This document shows positions 20,866 through 31,813 of a stretch of DNA of 64,000 bases, piece by piece. The notes beneath the pieces are model-generated. The model was given only the letters and a program-made list of their open reading frames with translations. It did no database searches and was not told the origin of the DNA. The stretch is from contig CM073885.1 of the NCBI GenBank assembly GCA_037176705.1, positions 159,764,290 through 159,828,289 of the forward strand, given 5' to 3'. The number at the start of each line of letters is the position of its first letter. The stretch's first letter is position 1. The position numbers and the translations under genes are program-made. Source of the stretch: Molossus alvarezi (lineage: Eukaryota > Chordata > Mammalia > Chiroptera > Molossidae).

Positions 20866-22404
20866 GGTACATACATTTTATTTTCCAGCTATAAATGGCT
20901 CTGGTGTTTGAAGAGTGTTGGGAGCACTTTTAGAAATTAAAATTAAGATTTTTACCATTACATTTATGTTTTTAAACAGTGTTTTAATGTACACCTTTAT
21001 TATTTTTTGATATTTTATTAAAGTCAATCACATGGCCAAATTATCTCCTCAAGTGCATATCCAATGTGATCAGGTAGAACCACTTTATCACGTACTGACC
21101 AGATAAGCCATGGTGGGTTTGTTCATGTGCATGTGTATGTCTAGGTGGAGAAGGAAAGGGAGAGAAAGAGAAAATAAAAGTAACCCTTCTAAAGTCTAAT
21201 ATTTGCATGTTGCTGATGCACCATTAGAGGTTATAATAGGACTGTTTCCATGCCTGTTCTCTTCCTTAAAGAAGCCAAAATCTACATGCCATTGGAAAGT
21301 GTAAGAGTTGAAACACTCAAAGTGCCAGGATCTCTTAATGACTAAGCAGCTTCTACAAGTGACCTGGGATACTTCATTAACCCTTTTGAGTCATTAGTAT
21401 ATTGAGTTAATTCCTCAATGTATTCTAATAGCCCTTTAAAAAAAAAAGTCAAGATAAAGTTCTAAACACATATCAATTACAAAAGTCAAAAAATTCGAAT
21501 CTGCCTTGAGGTCTTTGAAACTTGCAAAGCTCCCCTAAAGACTGGATATACTGTTGGGACACTGAGACAAGGTATGTGGTTGTTTCCTTACTTCCTCTAC
21601 TTGTGCCATTAAGCTACCGGCTGTTAAGTTTTAGTGATAAGGAGGGCTATTGAGTAGCAAGCAGTGCCTGGTGTAGAACAAAAGTTGGTAATACTAGGGC
21701 ATTTCTGATCCATCAGCGGTGCTGTTTCAGCTGGAGCCTCTGCCTGCTCCGTGTCTCTATGTGAGGTGCTGGTGGAGAGGGAACTGACATACTAGACGGT
21801 GTTTCCCCAGCCTCTTTCTAAGACTTGCAGGGAGAGCGTTGCCAGGCTCATTGTCTCTGAAGGTCACTGCCCTCTGATCCTCATGCTGAGCCCCTAGCAC
21901 CAGTTTGGAGTGTGGGAGGGACCGAGAGCACTCACTCACCTGGCAGGGGTATGTCCTTGCCGCTGTGTGGTGATCACAGGCAGCCTGGAAGGTGAGGTGT
22001 GCCCATGCTGTCTGGTGGCTCTGTCTGACTCAGTCCACTCTACTGTCCTGCTCAGAAAGGCACATGGCTGTGCTGCCCCAGAAGCAGCTGTAGGAGGGCA
22101 GGGCCCAGTGTTGCCTAACTCATTAATTCTGAGTTGCCACTGACTATGTGAAAAAGAAACATTTGGCATTTCAAATAAATGTGCCTGTGCCTGTTTCACG
22201 GGACTGAGCTGTTTCAGAGATCCACATCTGGGAGCGGGGAGAAGTGGGTGTTCGAGTCGGAGCCTCTCTTTGCAGTTCTGTTTCTTCTCTCAGGTGGCCT
22301 TTTTAACGTTTATTCTATTTCAGAGCAGCCTGCTTGTTAGAAATTATATTCAGGCAAAGAACAGTGGCACCTGTGTAGTTTCCCTGTGGTATATCCCTTG
22401 CCCT
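20866..22404. other. Intron 1, no repeat recognised
   Basis: Unique-looking. The region 21700-22200 is GC-richer than its surroundings, without a recognisable gene. Frames at 21910-22143 and 22199-21936 overlap on opposite strands and lack domains. Confidence 0.35.
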
Positions 22405-22417
22405 TTTAGTGGAGGTA

Positions 22418-22620
22418 CTTCTTTATTTTTATTTTTAAATATATTTTTATTGATTTTAGAGAGGGAGAAAGGGAGGAGAGAAACATTGATTGGCTGCCTC
22501 CTGCACGCCTCCTACTGGGGATTGAGCCCACAACCTGGACACGTGCCCTGACCAGGAATCAACCAGTGACCGTTGGTGCACAGGACAACACTCAACCAAC
22601 TGAGCCACACCAGCCAGCTC
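22418..22620 (-). mobile_element. Ves SINE, 'ccggcc' subtype
   Basis: Head near 22617, 3' A-rich end near 22430. Duplication TTTAGTGGAGGTA (22405-22417 and 22621-22633), exact. Confidence 0.9.
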
Positions 22621-22934
22621 TTTAGTGGAGGTATTCCTTCCAAGCCCCTTACCTGCCTTCTCTGGTCTTCTGTACAGACAATTAGTGGCATAAGTAGCCT
22701 TTCTATTATTTATATTAAAACAGAGATTTAATCAAAGGAGAGAATTTTTTTTCAAACTTAGAACATTTTATTGTTAGGTGCTCCTGAGATAGGTTTGTTC
22801 AGTCTGATTCCTGAAGGTGGAATCTTGGAGTCCCTACATTTATTTGGTGTTTAATGTGACAGAATGTCATCCTCTGGAAATTACTTATCACTATTATTAT
22901 GTTGATATTTTTTGATATTAAGAAAATCTATTGT

Positions 22935-23175
22935 GCCCTGGCCGGTTTGGCTCAGAGGTTAGAGGATTGGCCTGTGGACCATTGAGTCATGGGTTTGGTT
23001 CTGGTCAAGGGCACGTGCCTCGGTTGAGGTTCGTTCCCAACCTTGGTTGGGTCTTGTGGGAGCCAACCTGTTGATGTGGCTCTATCACATCGATGTTTCT
23101 CTCTGTCTCTCTCCCTCCCTCCCACTCTATCTGATAATAAGTAGAAAAATGTCCTCTGGTGAGGAATAAAAAAGA
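22935..23175 (+). mobile_element. Ves SINE
   Basis: From gccctggccggtttggctca to 'gtgaggaataaaaaaga'. Duplication TAAGAAAATCTATTGT (22919-22934 and 23176-23191), exact apart from the start context. Confidence 0.93.
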
Positions 23176-23191
23176 TAAGAAAATCTATTGT

Positions 23192-23570
23192 TCTTTCAAG
23201 CTAGGGAAACAGAATAGCATTAGTTAAATGTAAGTCTGTTATTCCAAATATTGTAATACAGAGGACAATTTCTGCTTAAGGATAGCATAAAAGAAATTAC
23301 TTGTGTTTAATGCCATTTGATTATTTAAAATCTTCCCATCTAAGCAGAGGTTGGAGGTGATTGGTGTTTAGACGCCTCCTCCAGAACAAGGCTTTCCACT
23401 TTTTGCTCGGCTGATTGATCTCTCTGTTACCTACCATGTGCTGCACATGTATCTGGACGTGTGAAAAAGTATATGGGAAAGGGATAGAAAAGTTAATGCT
23501 TTCAACCGGGGAGGACACAGGGTCTGTAGTCTGGTTAAGTTTTTAGCCATCTGCTGGAACACAGGGAGCC
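23192..23570. other. Intron 1, no repeat recognised
   Basis: Nothing recognised. Confidence 0.35.
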
Positions 23571-23572
23571 CT

Positions 23573-23692
23573 TTTATTTATTTATTTATTTATTTATATT
23601 TATTTATTTATTCATTCATTCATTCCTCACCCAAGGACATTTTTCCATTTTTTTGTTCAGATAGAGTGGGAGGGGGAGAGAAAGAGAGAAAC
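23573..23692 (-). mobile_element. 5'-truncated Ves SINE with ATTT tail
   Basis: Only the 3' part is present (from 'gatgtttctctc'-like 23692 down to 'cttgggtgagga'), followed by an expanded TTTA/TTCA repeat at about 23574-23624 that represents its tail. Confidence 0.75.
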
Positions 23693-25245
23693 ATCTCTGG
23701 TCTCTGCGTGCAGAAGCCCCTCACTCCATGGATTATCCAAACATTACCAGTGTGGCTGCAGTGAAATTAAGTCTGTCCTTCCTGAACGACTTCATTGAGC
23801 ACACAGGGCATATGTATGGATCCACTCTCCCTTTACGGTAAACTAAGAACTGCCTAGTGAAATTAAACCCAGAAAGTGATCCTTCAGCTCTCTCACCTCT
23901 TAGCAGAGCAAACTTTTAACCAGGCTTTTAACACACACTTTGTATTTTCTTTAGAATGAATTCTTGTGCTGTTACTTAGGTTTTGGGTTGGAGTTGATAT
24001 TAATAAAGGGCTCCTATTGTGTATTTTCCTCACTACTGTTTGAAACAGGGTTTTGTGTGTGTGCGTGTGTGTGTGTGTGAGTGAGTGTTTTCTTTTACCA
24101 TTTTGAACCTCATTACCCTCTTCAATTGTAAAAATAAAATCATTGTATATAATGATGATGTTTCTTTCAGTGTCTTGATGGAAATCTATTAGATGTAAAT
24201 TAAATGTTAAATTTAAGCATTCTAAATTAATACATGTTAAAGTACTACATAAATGCTAAGTAAACATGAAAAAGGAGTTACTACCTTTTGGGCCAGGGGT
24301 ATAGTTTATGTATACTCGTTAGATTACATTTTGTTAATTAGGTGGGGCTATTTGATACTCATATCTTCCTATTTCTAAACTCAGTCATTATGGAGATGTT
24401 TATAGGAGAGAGCTGACTGGAATTTGTGAAGTTGGACACTTCCTAACCTTATCTTCCTGTTAGCTGCTTCATGACTAATGAACCATTCTTTACCATCATC
24501 CATCCATCTACCTACCTACCCATCCATCCATCCAGGGAAGAGCCTGTTTTCCTCACCTTTCACCCCTGAAATACTGATATTATCATAAATTTGTGTGATC
24601 CATTATAGATTTTCAAGTGCTTTCAGATCCACTATCTCTTTTGTTCTTCATAATCCTGGGAGGTATTTGGAAGAAATTCCTTTTTATACATGAAAAAAAA
24701 AAAGTGGCTTGAAGTCATGTGCTGGTGTAGTGTGGTGGTGGTAACCCCACACACATCCTCCGTCCTCCCCCCCTCTCTTCTGGTGTGTCTCTCTCGGGTG
24801 CTCCAGGCAGACACGCTCACTGTTTCAGTTGTGGTTTCTGCACAGGGACTCCAGTTGGAGCCACCTGGTTCCTGGACAGAAGTCACGCTGTCCACAAGGT
24901 GTGGCTCACATGTTTATCTGTCACTTCTGGTTCTAAGCTATGGGGATCCAAAGATAGTTAAGACCCAGCCCCTGCTCTTCAGGACCTCAAGCTCCTAGGG
25001 AGGAAGCACAGGTAAACAAAAAGCGCTGCCACACACAACATGTGGGGGTGCAGAGGGAGGGCGTGGCTGACTGGGCAGTGAGGGAGGCTTCACAGGGGAG
25101 TGGCTTTGGAGCTGGGGTCTGAGGCTAAGAGTTTTGCAGACATAGGAAGGAAGGAAGGCATACTGTCCACTGTCCTTGGGAATTGTAGCTGTTGGAGAAA
25201 GCAGAGAATTATAATATCATCCCCAGCCAAGCTTCCCGAGTTTCT
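23693..25245. other. Intron 1, mostly unique, with microsatellites
   Basis: A GT microsatellite lies at about 24053-24090 and a CCAT-type tetranucleotide stretch at 24500-24534. No gene or repeat family recognised. Confidence 0.4.
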
Positions 25246-25247
25246 TT

Positions 25248-25505
25248 CTTTCTCTTTTTTTTTTTTATCCTCACCCGAGGACATTTTTCCATTTTTTGTT
25301 CAGATAGAGTGGGAGGGAGAGACAGGAAGAGAGAGAGAGAGAGAAACATCGATGTGAAAGGGACACATTGAGTGGCTGCCACACACAGGAACAACCAGGG
25401 CTGGGGACAAACTGCAACTGAGGTACATGCCCTTAGCAGGAACCAAACCCGGGTCTCTCTGGACCGCAGGCCGATGCTCTAACTACTGAATCAAACTGGC
25501 CAGGG
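25248..25505 (-). mobile_element. Ves SINE
   Basis: Full length. Flanks CCGAGTTTCTTT (25236-25247) and CCAAGTTTCTTT (from 25507) form the duplication with one mismatch. Confidence 0.9.
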
Positions 25506-25506
25506 C

Positions 25507-26443
25507 CCAAGTTTCTTTATAAAGCATTTGAAAAAGAGCTCTTGGTGTGTGGGGACCGGGGAGGTGGGGCAAATTATCAGTGGAGTTGCTGAGCTTGCTA
25601 ATAAACTCCTGCCTCAGACCACGGGGGCGTAATGAGTAGTGGGTGTTATTCTAAGACTGTGAACCGGTTGCCATGTCTGATCTGTCTTTCTCTCCCAAAT
25701 TACTATAAATCCTCTTTTCTCATTTATTCTGCTTGGTTGGTTAATCTTCAACCAGATGGTCCAACATCAAAGAGTCTGGCTTTTTGAGCATAACCTTCCT
25801 CCACCCTAGCCTCCTCTGCTAATCTCACGTCATTTATTTAGAACACAATCAGTCATCTTTGTGACTGGTCTCCTGTACTTTCTTTCCTCATTCTTGTTCT
25901 TGCTTTTTCAGTTGGTTAATGGGGGTGTCCACATCACAGTTACCGAAAGGCTACAGGAAGTTCAACCTCTGTAAAGTTCATTCAGCAGCAGAAGAAAGAG
26001 ACTTTGAATACTGTTGAAAATAACCACTTATACCCAATCTGTGTATATGTGTGTAAATGCTGCACATTCTATATAGTTGTTGAATGTGCAGCGTTAATCT
26101 TTCCAAATCCTAAAAGTATCTTCAAGATAAGGAAGCTGATGCTAACTAGTGATGGGGAAAAGGCCCTCCAGTGGTCTTCATGGAAGCTGTAGTAGAGACA
26201 TCTCAGGTGGGGAGTAGCTTCTTTGCAATCAGGAATGGATTGGTGGTTTCTTCAATTCTCTTGCCTTTGCAAAAATTGAAAGAGAAGGGGCAGAGTGCTG
26301 TCGCATGAACCGGGGTTTACATGCTATTCGTTTATTCATTGATATTTTCTGACACCCTCCTACTATTTGTCAGGCACAATAAAACAGAGCCATGATCCCC
26401 ACTCTTCAGGAGTTTACAGTGTGTCCGCTGCACTTACCTGTTC
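25507..26443. other. Intron 1, with an ancient L2/MIR-like patch
   Basis: At about 26325-26425 there is the motif series 'tttattcattgatattttctgac', 'tgtcaggcacaataaaac', 'cttcaggagtttacagt', seen in old mammalian interspersed repeats. The rest is unrecognised. Confidence 0.4.
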
Positions 26444-26814
26444 CGTTAGCGCAGTGGTTCTCAACCTTCCTAATGCTGCGACCCTTTAATACAGTTCCTC
26501 ATGTTGTAGTGACCCCCAACCATACAATTGTTTTTGTTGCTACTTCATAACTAATTTTGCTACTGTTATGAATCATAATGTAAATATCTGATATGCAGGA
26601 TGTATTTTCATTGTTACAAATTGAACAGAATTAAAGCATAGTGATTAATCACAAAAACAATATGTAATTATATATTGTGAAATATTTATTTCTAATTACA
26701 AATAAATGAAATTTTGTCTTGAAGCATGGTGTAGCATGGGTAACAGTCTTAATATAACAACAGTAAACTACATGGCTACATTTTGCGACAGTGTTCATAA
26801 AAAGCCAACGTCAG

Positions 26815-28607
26815 TCAGTGCGAAGGTTGAGATTGCTTCTTTCTTATCAGATCAGAAATTCTCTGGGCAGTCTTTCAAGAGCACAATGAAGATCATCTTC
26901 CACAAGTCTACTTCTGTATTTAGACTTGATAACCAACAAGCTGGAAAACCCTATTTCACAAAGATACGTTGTTGGAAATGGAAGAAGAAGGTGCAACACA
27001 GTCTCAGACAGAACAGGATATGACTGCAAACACTTGATCCAGAATTTTGTAACTGGCATTGTAGAGAAATCAGTTATCACTGCATTGCTGTTAGTAAGTT
27101 CAGTGAACTCCTCTTGTGCTGTCTCAGGAACATCTTCAACGTTGGCTGTGAATGGGCTTTTGGCAAGTGCAAATGGGGTGTCAGGTAGATTTGGAAAGTA
27201 CAATGAAATCTCCTCTGCAAGCATGTGCAAATGGTCTTCCACAGAAATTATCATCGTAATCCTTTTGTCTGATTCAATGTCATGTTCCTCAAAGAAAGCA
27301 AAATGTAAATTTTATTTTCATCCAGTTTTTTTTTTTTTTTTTTTTGCCAAAGCTGAAGTTTTATTTGGAATGATAGGATCTTTTCAGACAAATGTTGCAT
27401 TTGGTCCTTGCAGTGATAAATTTAACTCATTCAAGATGGCAAAGATGTCAACCAAGTAAGCTGTTTTCTGCAATTCACTTTTATTGCTAAAAAGTGCTTC
27501 AAACTGTGGTCTTGCTTTCTGATTAAAAAATGTTTTGAGTTCATTATGAAGCTCAAAAACACATTTTAAAACTTTTCCTGTCGACAACCATCTCATTTCA
27601 GTGTAAAATAGCAGAGCATTGTTTAGTGCATCCAACTTGTTGCACAGTTGCGAAAACAATCGACTATTTAAAGTGCTCCCCTTTACAAAATTGACAGAAC
27701 TTATGACGCTTTTCATTACTTCTTGTAACTCTTGTGGCAGCGTCTTCACTGATAATATTTGCCAATGAATCATACAGTGAGTTCTGACAACTTTTGGTGA
27801 CTCATTCAGTACCAAATGTTGAAATCCGGATTGACATCCTAGCATAGCTGGAACACCATCTAGGCAAACACAACAAACCTTTTCCCAAGAAATCTTATGC
27901 TCTTTCAGAAATGAACCAACTGTGTCAAATACATCACGTGCAGTAGTTGTTGTTTCAAGAGGTTTGCAAAAAAGAAACTCATCTTTAAAGTCGCCATCAT
28001 TAATATACCTCATGTAAGCCAGTAACTGTGAACAGTTTGCAACATCTGTAGATTCATCAAGCTGGATACTAAATATTAGAAGTGGAGCAGATTTAATTTC
28101 CTGGATTACCTGATCAAGAATATCAATATACATGTCATCTATTCTGCGGACAGTGTTGTTAGATAAGGAAATTGCCCTCAATTTTGTAACAAATTCATCT
28201 CCGATCATTACTTGAACAATGTCTTTGGCCATTGGCAACAGTAAATCCTCAGCAATGGTGTGAGGTTTCATAGCTCTGGTGATTCTGAGTGCCACCAAAT
28301 ATGAAGCTTCAATGGCTGCTACATGTTGTTTGTGGTACTTGCCACCAGTGTCAAGTCTGGCTTTCTTGAGTCCATCAGCTTTGCTTCTAAAATAGTTGGT
28401 ATCCTTGCTGGCAAAGCTCGGATGCTTGCTATCAAAATGGCATTTTAGTTTGTTTGGCTTCATAAATTCAGCTGATAGAACTTCACAACAAATAACACAT
28501 TGCGGTTTCTCAATTCCTGCTGTAATTATTGAGGTAAAACCATACTGTAAAAAATCCTCACTATATTTTCTTTTCTTAACCTCATTCTCTACACAATCTA
28601 TTGTCAT
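26815..28607 (-). pseudogene. hAT (SPIN/Buster) transposase, frameshifted
   Basis: A 407-codon frame (28607-27384) holds an N-terminal BED-type zinc finger (CVIC, then HFDSKH), the first catalytic Asp in QLDESTD, the second in CLDGVPAMLG, and the RTHCMIHW block that precedes the helical insertion domain. A downstream frame (27254-26847) holds the C-terminal hAT dimerisation region with the third acidic residue in YLCEIGFSS and KSKYRSRL. Between them reading is broken more than once, including a T20 run (27326-27345, A20 in the coding sense). A last frameshift near 26860 restores a plausible end at TGA 26815-26817. Known role of the family: cut-and-paste transposition in the nucleus. This copy cannot make a full protein, though all three catalytic acidic residues and the finger are still visible. 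Confidence 0.85.
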
Positions 28608-28618
28608 GGGATGGTTTG

Positions 28619-28740
28619 CTAATGAAAATAATATATAACAATAGCTTTAATAACACAAAAGATGATACATGGCATTGTTTAGTCAATACAGTTCATTAAA
28701 GTTTTCTATGATTTACCATTCTGTGTTTTTTTTTACATAC
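28619..28740 (-). other. Candidate intron in transposase 5' leader
   Basis: On the minus strand, CAG/GTATGT (boundary 28741/28740) is a strong donor and TTATTTTCATTAG (ending at 28619) a fair acceptor, 11 bases before the transposase ATG. The interval is 122 bp. Inference from splice-site resemblance only. Confidence 0.4.
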
Positions 28741-28927
28741 CTGTTACTATCACAAGGGGGCAGTATTCACATCAACCACAGCTGAATATAAAAAGACTGA
28801 TCAGCATCCAGATTAAGTTCCCATGGTACAGATATTTTTTTTTGTAGTAGTTGATGATTTTACAGTACATGATTTTACATTTACCCAGTAATTGTAATTC
28901 ATGAAGTGTCATTTTACCTCCAATACT

Positions 28928-28999
28928 GCTGCTTTCAACACAGTAGCTGCTTTTAACAGAGTAGCTGCTTTCTACCCAATAGCTGCTCTCTACACATGT
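28928..28999. repeat. Four tandem 18-bp subterminal repeats of SPIN
   Basis: Units of 18 bp starting GCTGCT at 28928, 28946, 28964 and 28982, each followed by a variable 'ttcaacacagta'-like half. They lie about 290 bp inside the right end of the transposon. Subterminal repeats are commonly transposase-binding sites in hAT elements. Confidence 0.75.
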
Positions 29000-29298
29000 G
29001 TGACTGGTCCGCATAAGTACATTATGGCGCCAACCTTGTCACATACACCTGTATTTGTATGGGGTGTATGTGATGGGGTTGGTGCGATGATGTCATCACA
29101 TGGGTACTTGTATATGGGTGTATCTGTATGTGGGCAGACCTGCCTGGAGACGGATAGAGGAGCGGTGTCTTGGTTCCTAAGACCATCGGAAATATGTGTT
29201 TTCCGGTGGTCTTAGACAACCCCTGTGAAAGGGTCATTTGACCCCCAAAGGGGTCGTGACCCACAGGGACCCACAGGTTGAGGACCACTGCATTGGTG

Positions 29299-29790
29299 GG
29301 ACTGCTGCTCCAGTTGGAAACATGGAACACGTGCACCTAGGCCTGTCCGTAGTGAGACTGTGCATACGGTCTTGTTCTGTGCTTTCTGAGGCACCAGCCT
29401 TGGCTCCTTCTGTGTGGTTCTGAGTACATGTCATTTGACTTCCTAGTTTGCCGTGAAACACTAGTCAGTTCACAGTGTCACACAGAAATAAAATATATAT
29501 CTAAAATTGAACTTGAAAAATATTTTCCATTTCCTCATTCTATTAATGTACATAATTTAAAGTTGGCATTACTTTAGATGGAAGTATGAAGCCAAACTAC
29601 TTTGAGAAATTAAGGCTTATAGATAAAGAAAAGGATAATGGCTCTGCTACTCTAGAGAAAAGGTAGATAAAACAAAAAATGTTATACAGTGAAATGTAAT
29701 AGAATGAAAGTAGTACTTGATAACTTACCTAGTCTTCCTGTTACCTGGGTTGAGGCGACCCTGTAGAAAGTCAGCTGACCTTGCTCTCCT
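29299..29790. other. Intron 1, no repeat recognised
   Basis: Nothing recognised. Confidence 0.35.
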
Positions 29791-29792
29791 AA

Positions 29793-29920
29793 CCACTGAT
29801 TCTCAAACCTCATCATGGATACAAACCACTTGTAGATTCTGGTTCAGTGGGTCTGGTGTGGCCTCTGAGACACTGCAGCTCTTGCTTACCATGCCGCTGG
29901 CCCGTGGATCGTACCATCTC
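29793..29920 (+). repeat. MER5-like hAT-Charlie fragment
   Basis: 'aaccactgattctcaaacct', 'gattctggttcagtgggtct' and 'ggtgtggcctctgagac' match the order of motifs in mammalian MER5-type elements. Diverged. Confidence 0.5.
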
Positions 29921-30065
29921 AAGTGGGGCTCCCACTGCACATCGGAGATGGGGAGACTGCCCCAGGGAGGCGTCCACGGAATCTATATAGCCTGTGCGAC
30001 TCCTGCCACTGGTAAAGAGCTGCTCCTTTCTCCTTAGATTTTAAACTTCTCAGCTTAAGAAAGCC

Positions 30066-30150
30066 ACACAGACAACAGTGTGGTGGTGGGGGGGGGGGGC
30101 GGAGGGGCATCTGTAATACTTTCAACAATGAAGACGAATTTAAAACAAAA
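30066..30150 (+). mobile_element. Short L1/HAL1 3'-UTR tail
   Basis: 'cacacagacaacagtg', a G-rich tract (30081-30108), then 'catctgtaatactttcaaca' and an A-rich end are the last bases of the same 3' UTR seen at 17344 in reverse. Severely 5'-truncated. Confidence 0.6.
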
Positions 30151-30730
30151 AGAAAGCTACCTGAAGAATTTATCCTCACCTTGGTCAAAGCCTAGATTCA
30201 AGAGAGGTAGCTGGTTAAGTACATGTAAGTGTTGTGTGGAAGGGATATTGTGTCTTTTTCTAGGTGTGTTCCCTTGGTTACATATTCATATAGTTAGAAT
30301 ATTTGTTATGTCCATCATAAAAACTCTTCATAGCCCTCAGTGATCCTCATTGTGGACTTTTGGTTCTGTTATCTTTAATCTGCCGTAGGGCACCTCCAGT
30401 CACACTGCATGTGTTTCTGACCCCAAAAGAACTATTTCAGGGAGCAACGGAAATGCTGATACTGCCATGGTTCCAGTTTGCACTTGATACTGAACTTCTT
30501 TTTTATATTGTTTCTTTTTTAATGGAGGCTGACTATTACAAACTGTAAAGCCTGTATGTTTTTACCAGTTTTATGTTAGTGTGGTTTTTAGTATTAAGCA
30601 AATGGCATCCTGAATAAGTCATGGATCACCTGCGTTTGAAGGATTGTTTAAAGACATAATAATTGACTATTGTTATTCAGAGATGTAGAGTTCCTGATTT
30701 TTTTCATATTTTTATTTATTTTTTTATTAT
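30151..30730. other. Intron 1, no repeat recognised
   Basis: Nothing recognised. Confidence 0.35.
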
Positions 30731-30891
30731 TTTCTTAATCCTCACCTGAGGATATTTTTCTACTGATTTTCAGAGAGAGTGGGAGGGTGAAGGGAAGGGA
30801 GAGAAACATAGATGTGAGAGAGAGACATTGATTGGTTGCCTCCCGCACAACCCCAACTAGGGCTGGCAGGAATCAAATTGCAGCCGAGGTA

Positions 30892-31416
30892 CAGTCGTTT
30901 CTTGTTTATCATGGTTAATCTGTTCCAGGCTCTAGCAGTTGCACCTGGCATTGAAGGATTCCTGGGGAGCTCAAATACATAGGCCTACAGTCCATATGTA
31001 CAGTAATTTTAATTTTTTTTTTTTATCCTCACTCGAGATTTTTCCATTTTTTTGTTCAGATACAGTGGGAGGGAGAGAGAGGAAGAGAGAGAAACATCGA
31101 CGTGAAAGGGACACATCTAGTGGCTGCCACCCGTACAACCCAACCAGGGCCGGGGACGAACTGCAACCGAGGTACCTGCCCTTAGTGGGAGCCGAACCCG
31201 GGTCTCTCTGGACCGCAGGCCAACGCTCTATCCGCTGAGCCAAACCAGCCAGGGCTAATTTTAATTTTAATACAGGGGCGTATAATTGACTCAGACAACC
31301 GAGCATTCACTGTATCATTTTCACTGTCTCAATCAACTTTTTAATGAATATATTTGAAAAAACCGTGATAGAGTGAAGCAGCAAAAGTCAAAGCGCAGAG
31401 TGATGAGGGACGATTG
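30892..31416. mobile_element. Tigger/mariner-type MITE, itself carrying a SINE
   Basis: Ends CAGTCGTTTCTTG and (reversed) CAATCGTCCCTCA, flanked by TA on both sides (30890-30891, 31417-31418), as for Tc1/mariner-superfamily elements. No coding capacity. Contains the SINE at 31015-31255. Confidence 0.78.
31015..31255 (-). mobile_element. Ves SINE, innermost of a triple nest
   Basis: Full length, head at 31255. Duplication TAATTTTAATTT (from 31004 and from 31256). Confidence 0.9.
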
Positions 31417-31511
31417 TATGTGTCCTTGACCGGAATTGAACCTGTGACTCTGGTCCATGGGCCAATACTCTAACCACTGAGCAAAATTGGCCAGGGCTGT
31501 CTATATATATG

Positions 31512-31760
31512 TATTTTTTTATCCTCCCCCGAGCACTTTTTTTTGCATTTATCTTCAAATAGAATAGGAGGGAGAGAGGGAGGAAGAGAGAGAGAGAAAC
31601 ATCAATGTGAGAGACACATCGAGTGGTTTCCACCCACACAACCCCAACATGGGGCCATGGAAAAACTGCAGCCAAGGTACATGCCCCTCGTGGGAACCAA
31701 ACCCGGGACTCTCCGGTCTACGGGCTGATGTTCTAACTGCTGAGCCATACTGGCCAGGGC
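31512..31760 (-). mobile_element. Ves SINE
   Basis: Full length with a slightly altered tail (cctcccccgag). Flanks TGTCTATAT and TGTCCATAT. It abuts the head of the split SINE. Confidence 0.88.
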
Positions 31761-31813
31761 TGTCCATATTTTTTAAAAGAGGAATAGATTGCTTTATTTA
31801 AAAGGCATGGCTT

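Larger units (their letters stand above)
26452..29290 (-). mobile_element. SPIN-type hAT transposon, nearly full length
   Basis: The 2839-bp element starts CAGTGGTTCTCAACCT and, reversed, ends CAGTGGTCCTCAACCT: 16-bp inverted repeats with one mismatch. Both subterminal regions match what I recall of SPIN elements (a Buster-group hAT family reported as horizontally transferred among tetrapods including vesper bats). The 8-bp flanks CGTTAGCG (26444-26451) and CATTGGTG (29291-29298) agree at 5 positions; four of the six bases in their CpG sites account for most of the difference. It carries a broken transposase gene on the minus strand, four 18-bp subterminal repeats and a hairpin at about 29177-29214. 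Confidence 0.85.
30733..31498 (-). mobile_element. Ves SINE split by a Tigger-type MITE
   Basis: The 3' part (30733-30891) stops at 'gaggTA' and the 5' part (31417-31498) resumes 'TAtgtgtccttgaccggaa', which are adjacent in intact copies. The interruption is the TA-flanked element at 30892-31416. Confidence 0.88.

Noticed and set aside
28772..29014. Frame with a repeated six-residue motif
   Set aside because: Translation of the 18-bp DNA repeats in the transposon leader; it ends before the candidate donor and shows no domain.
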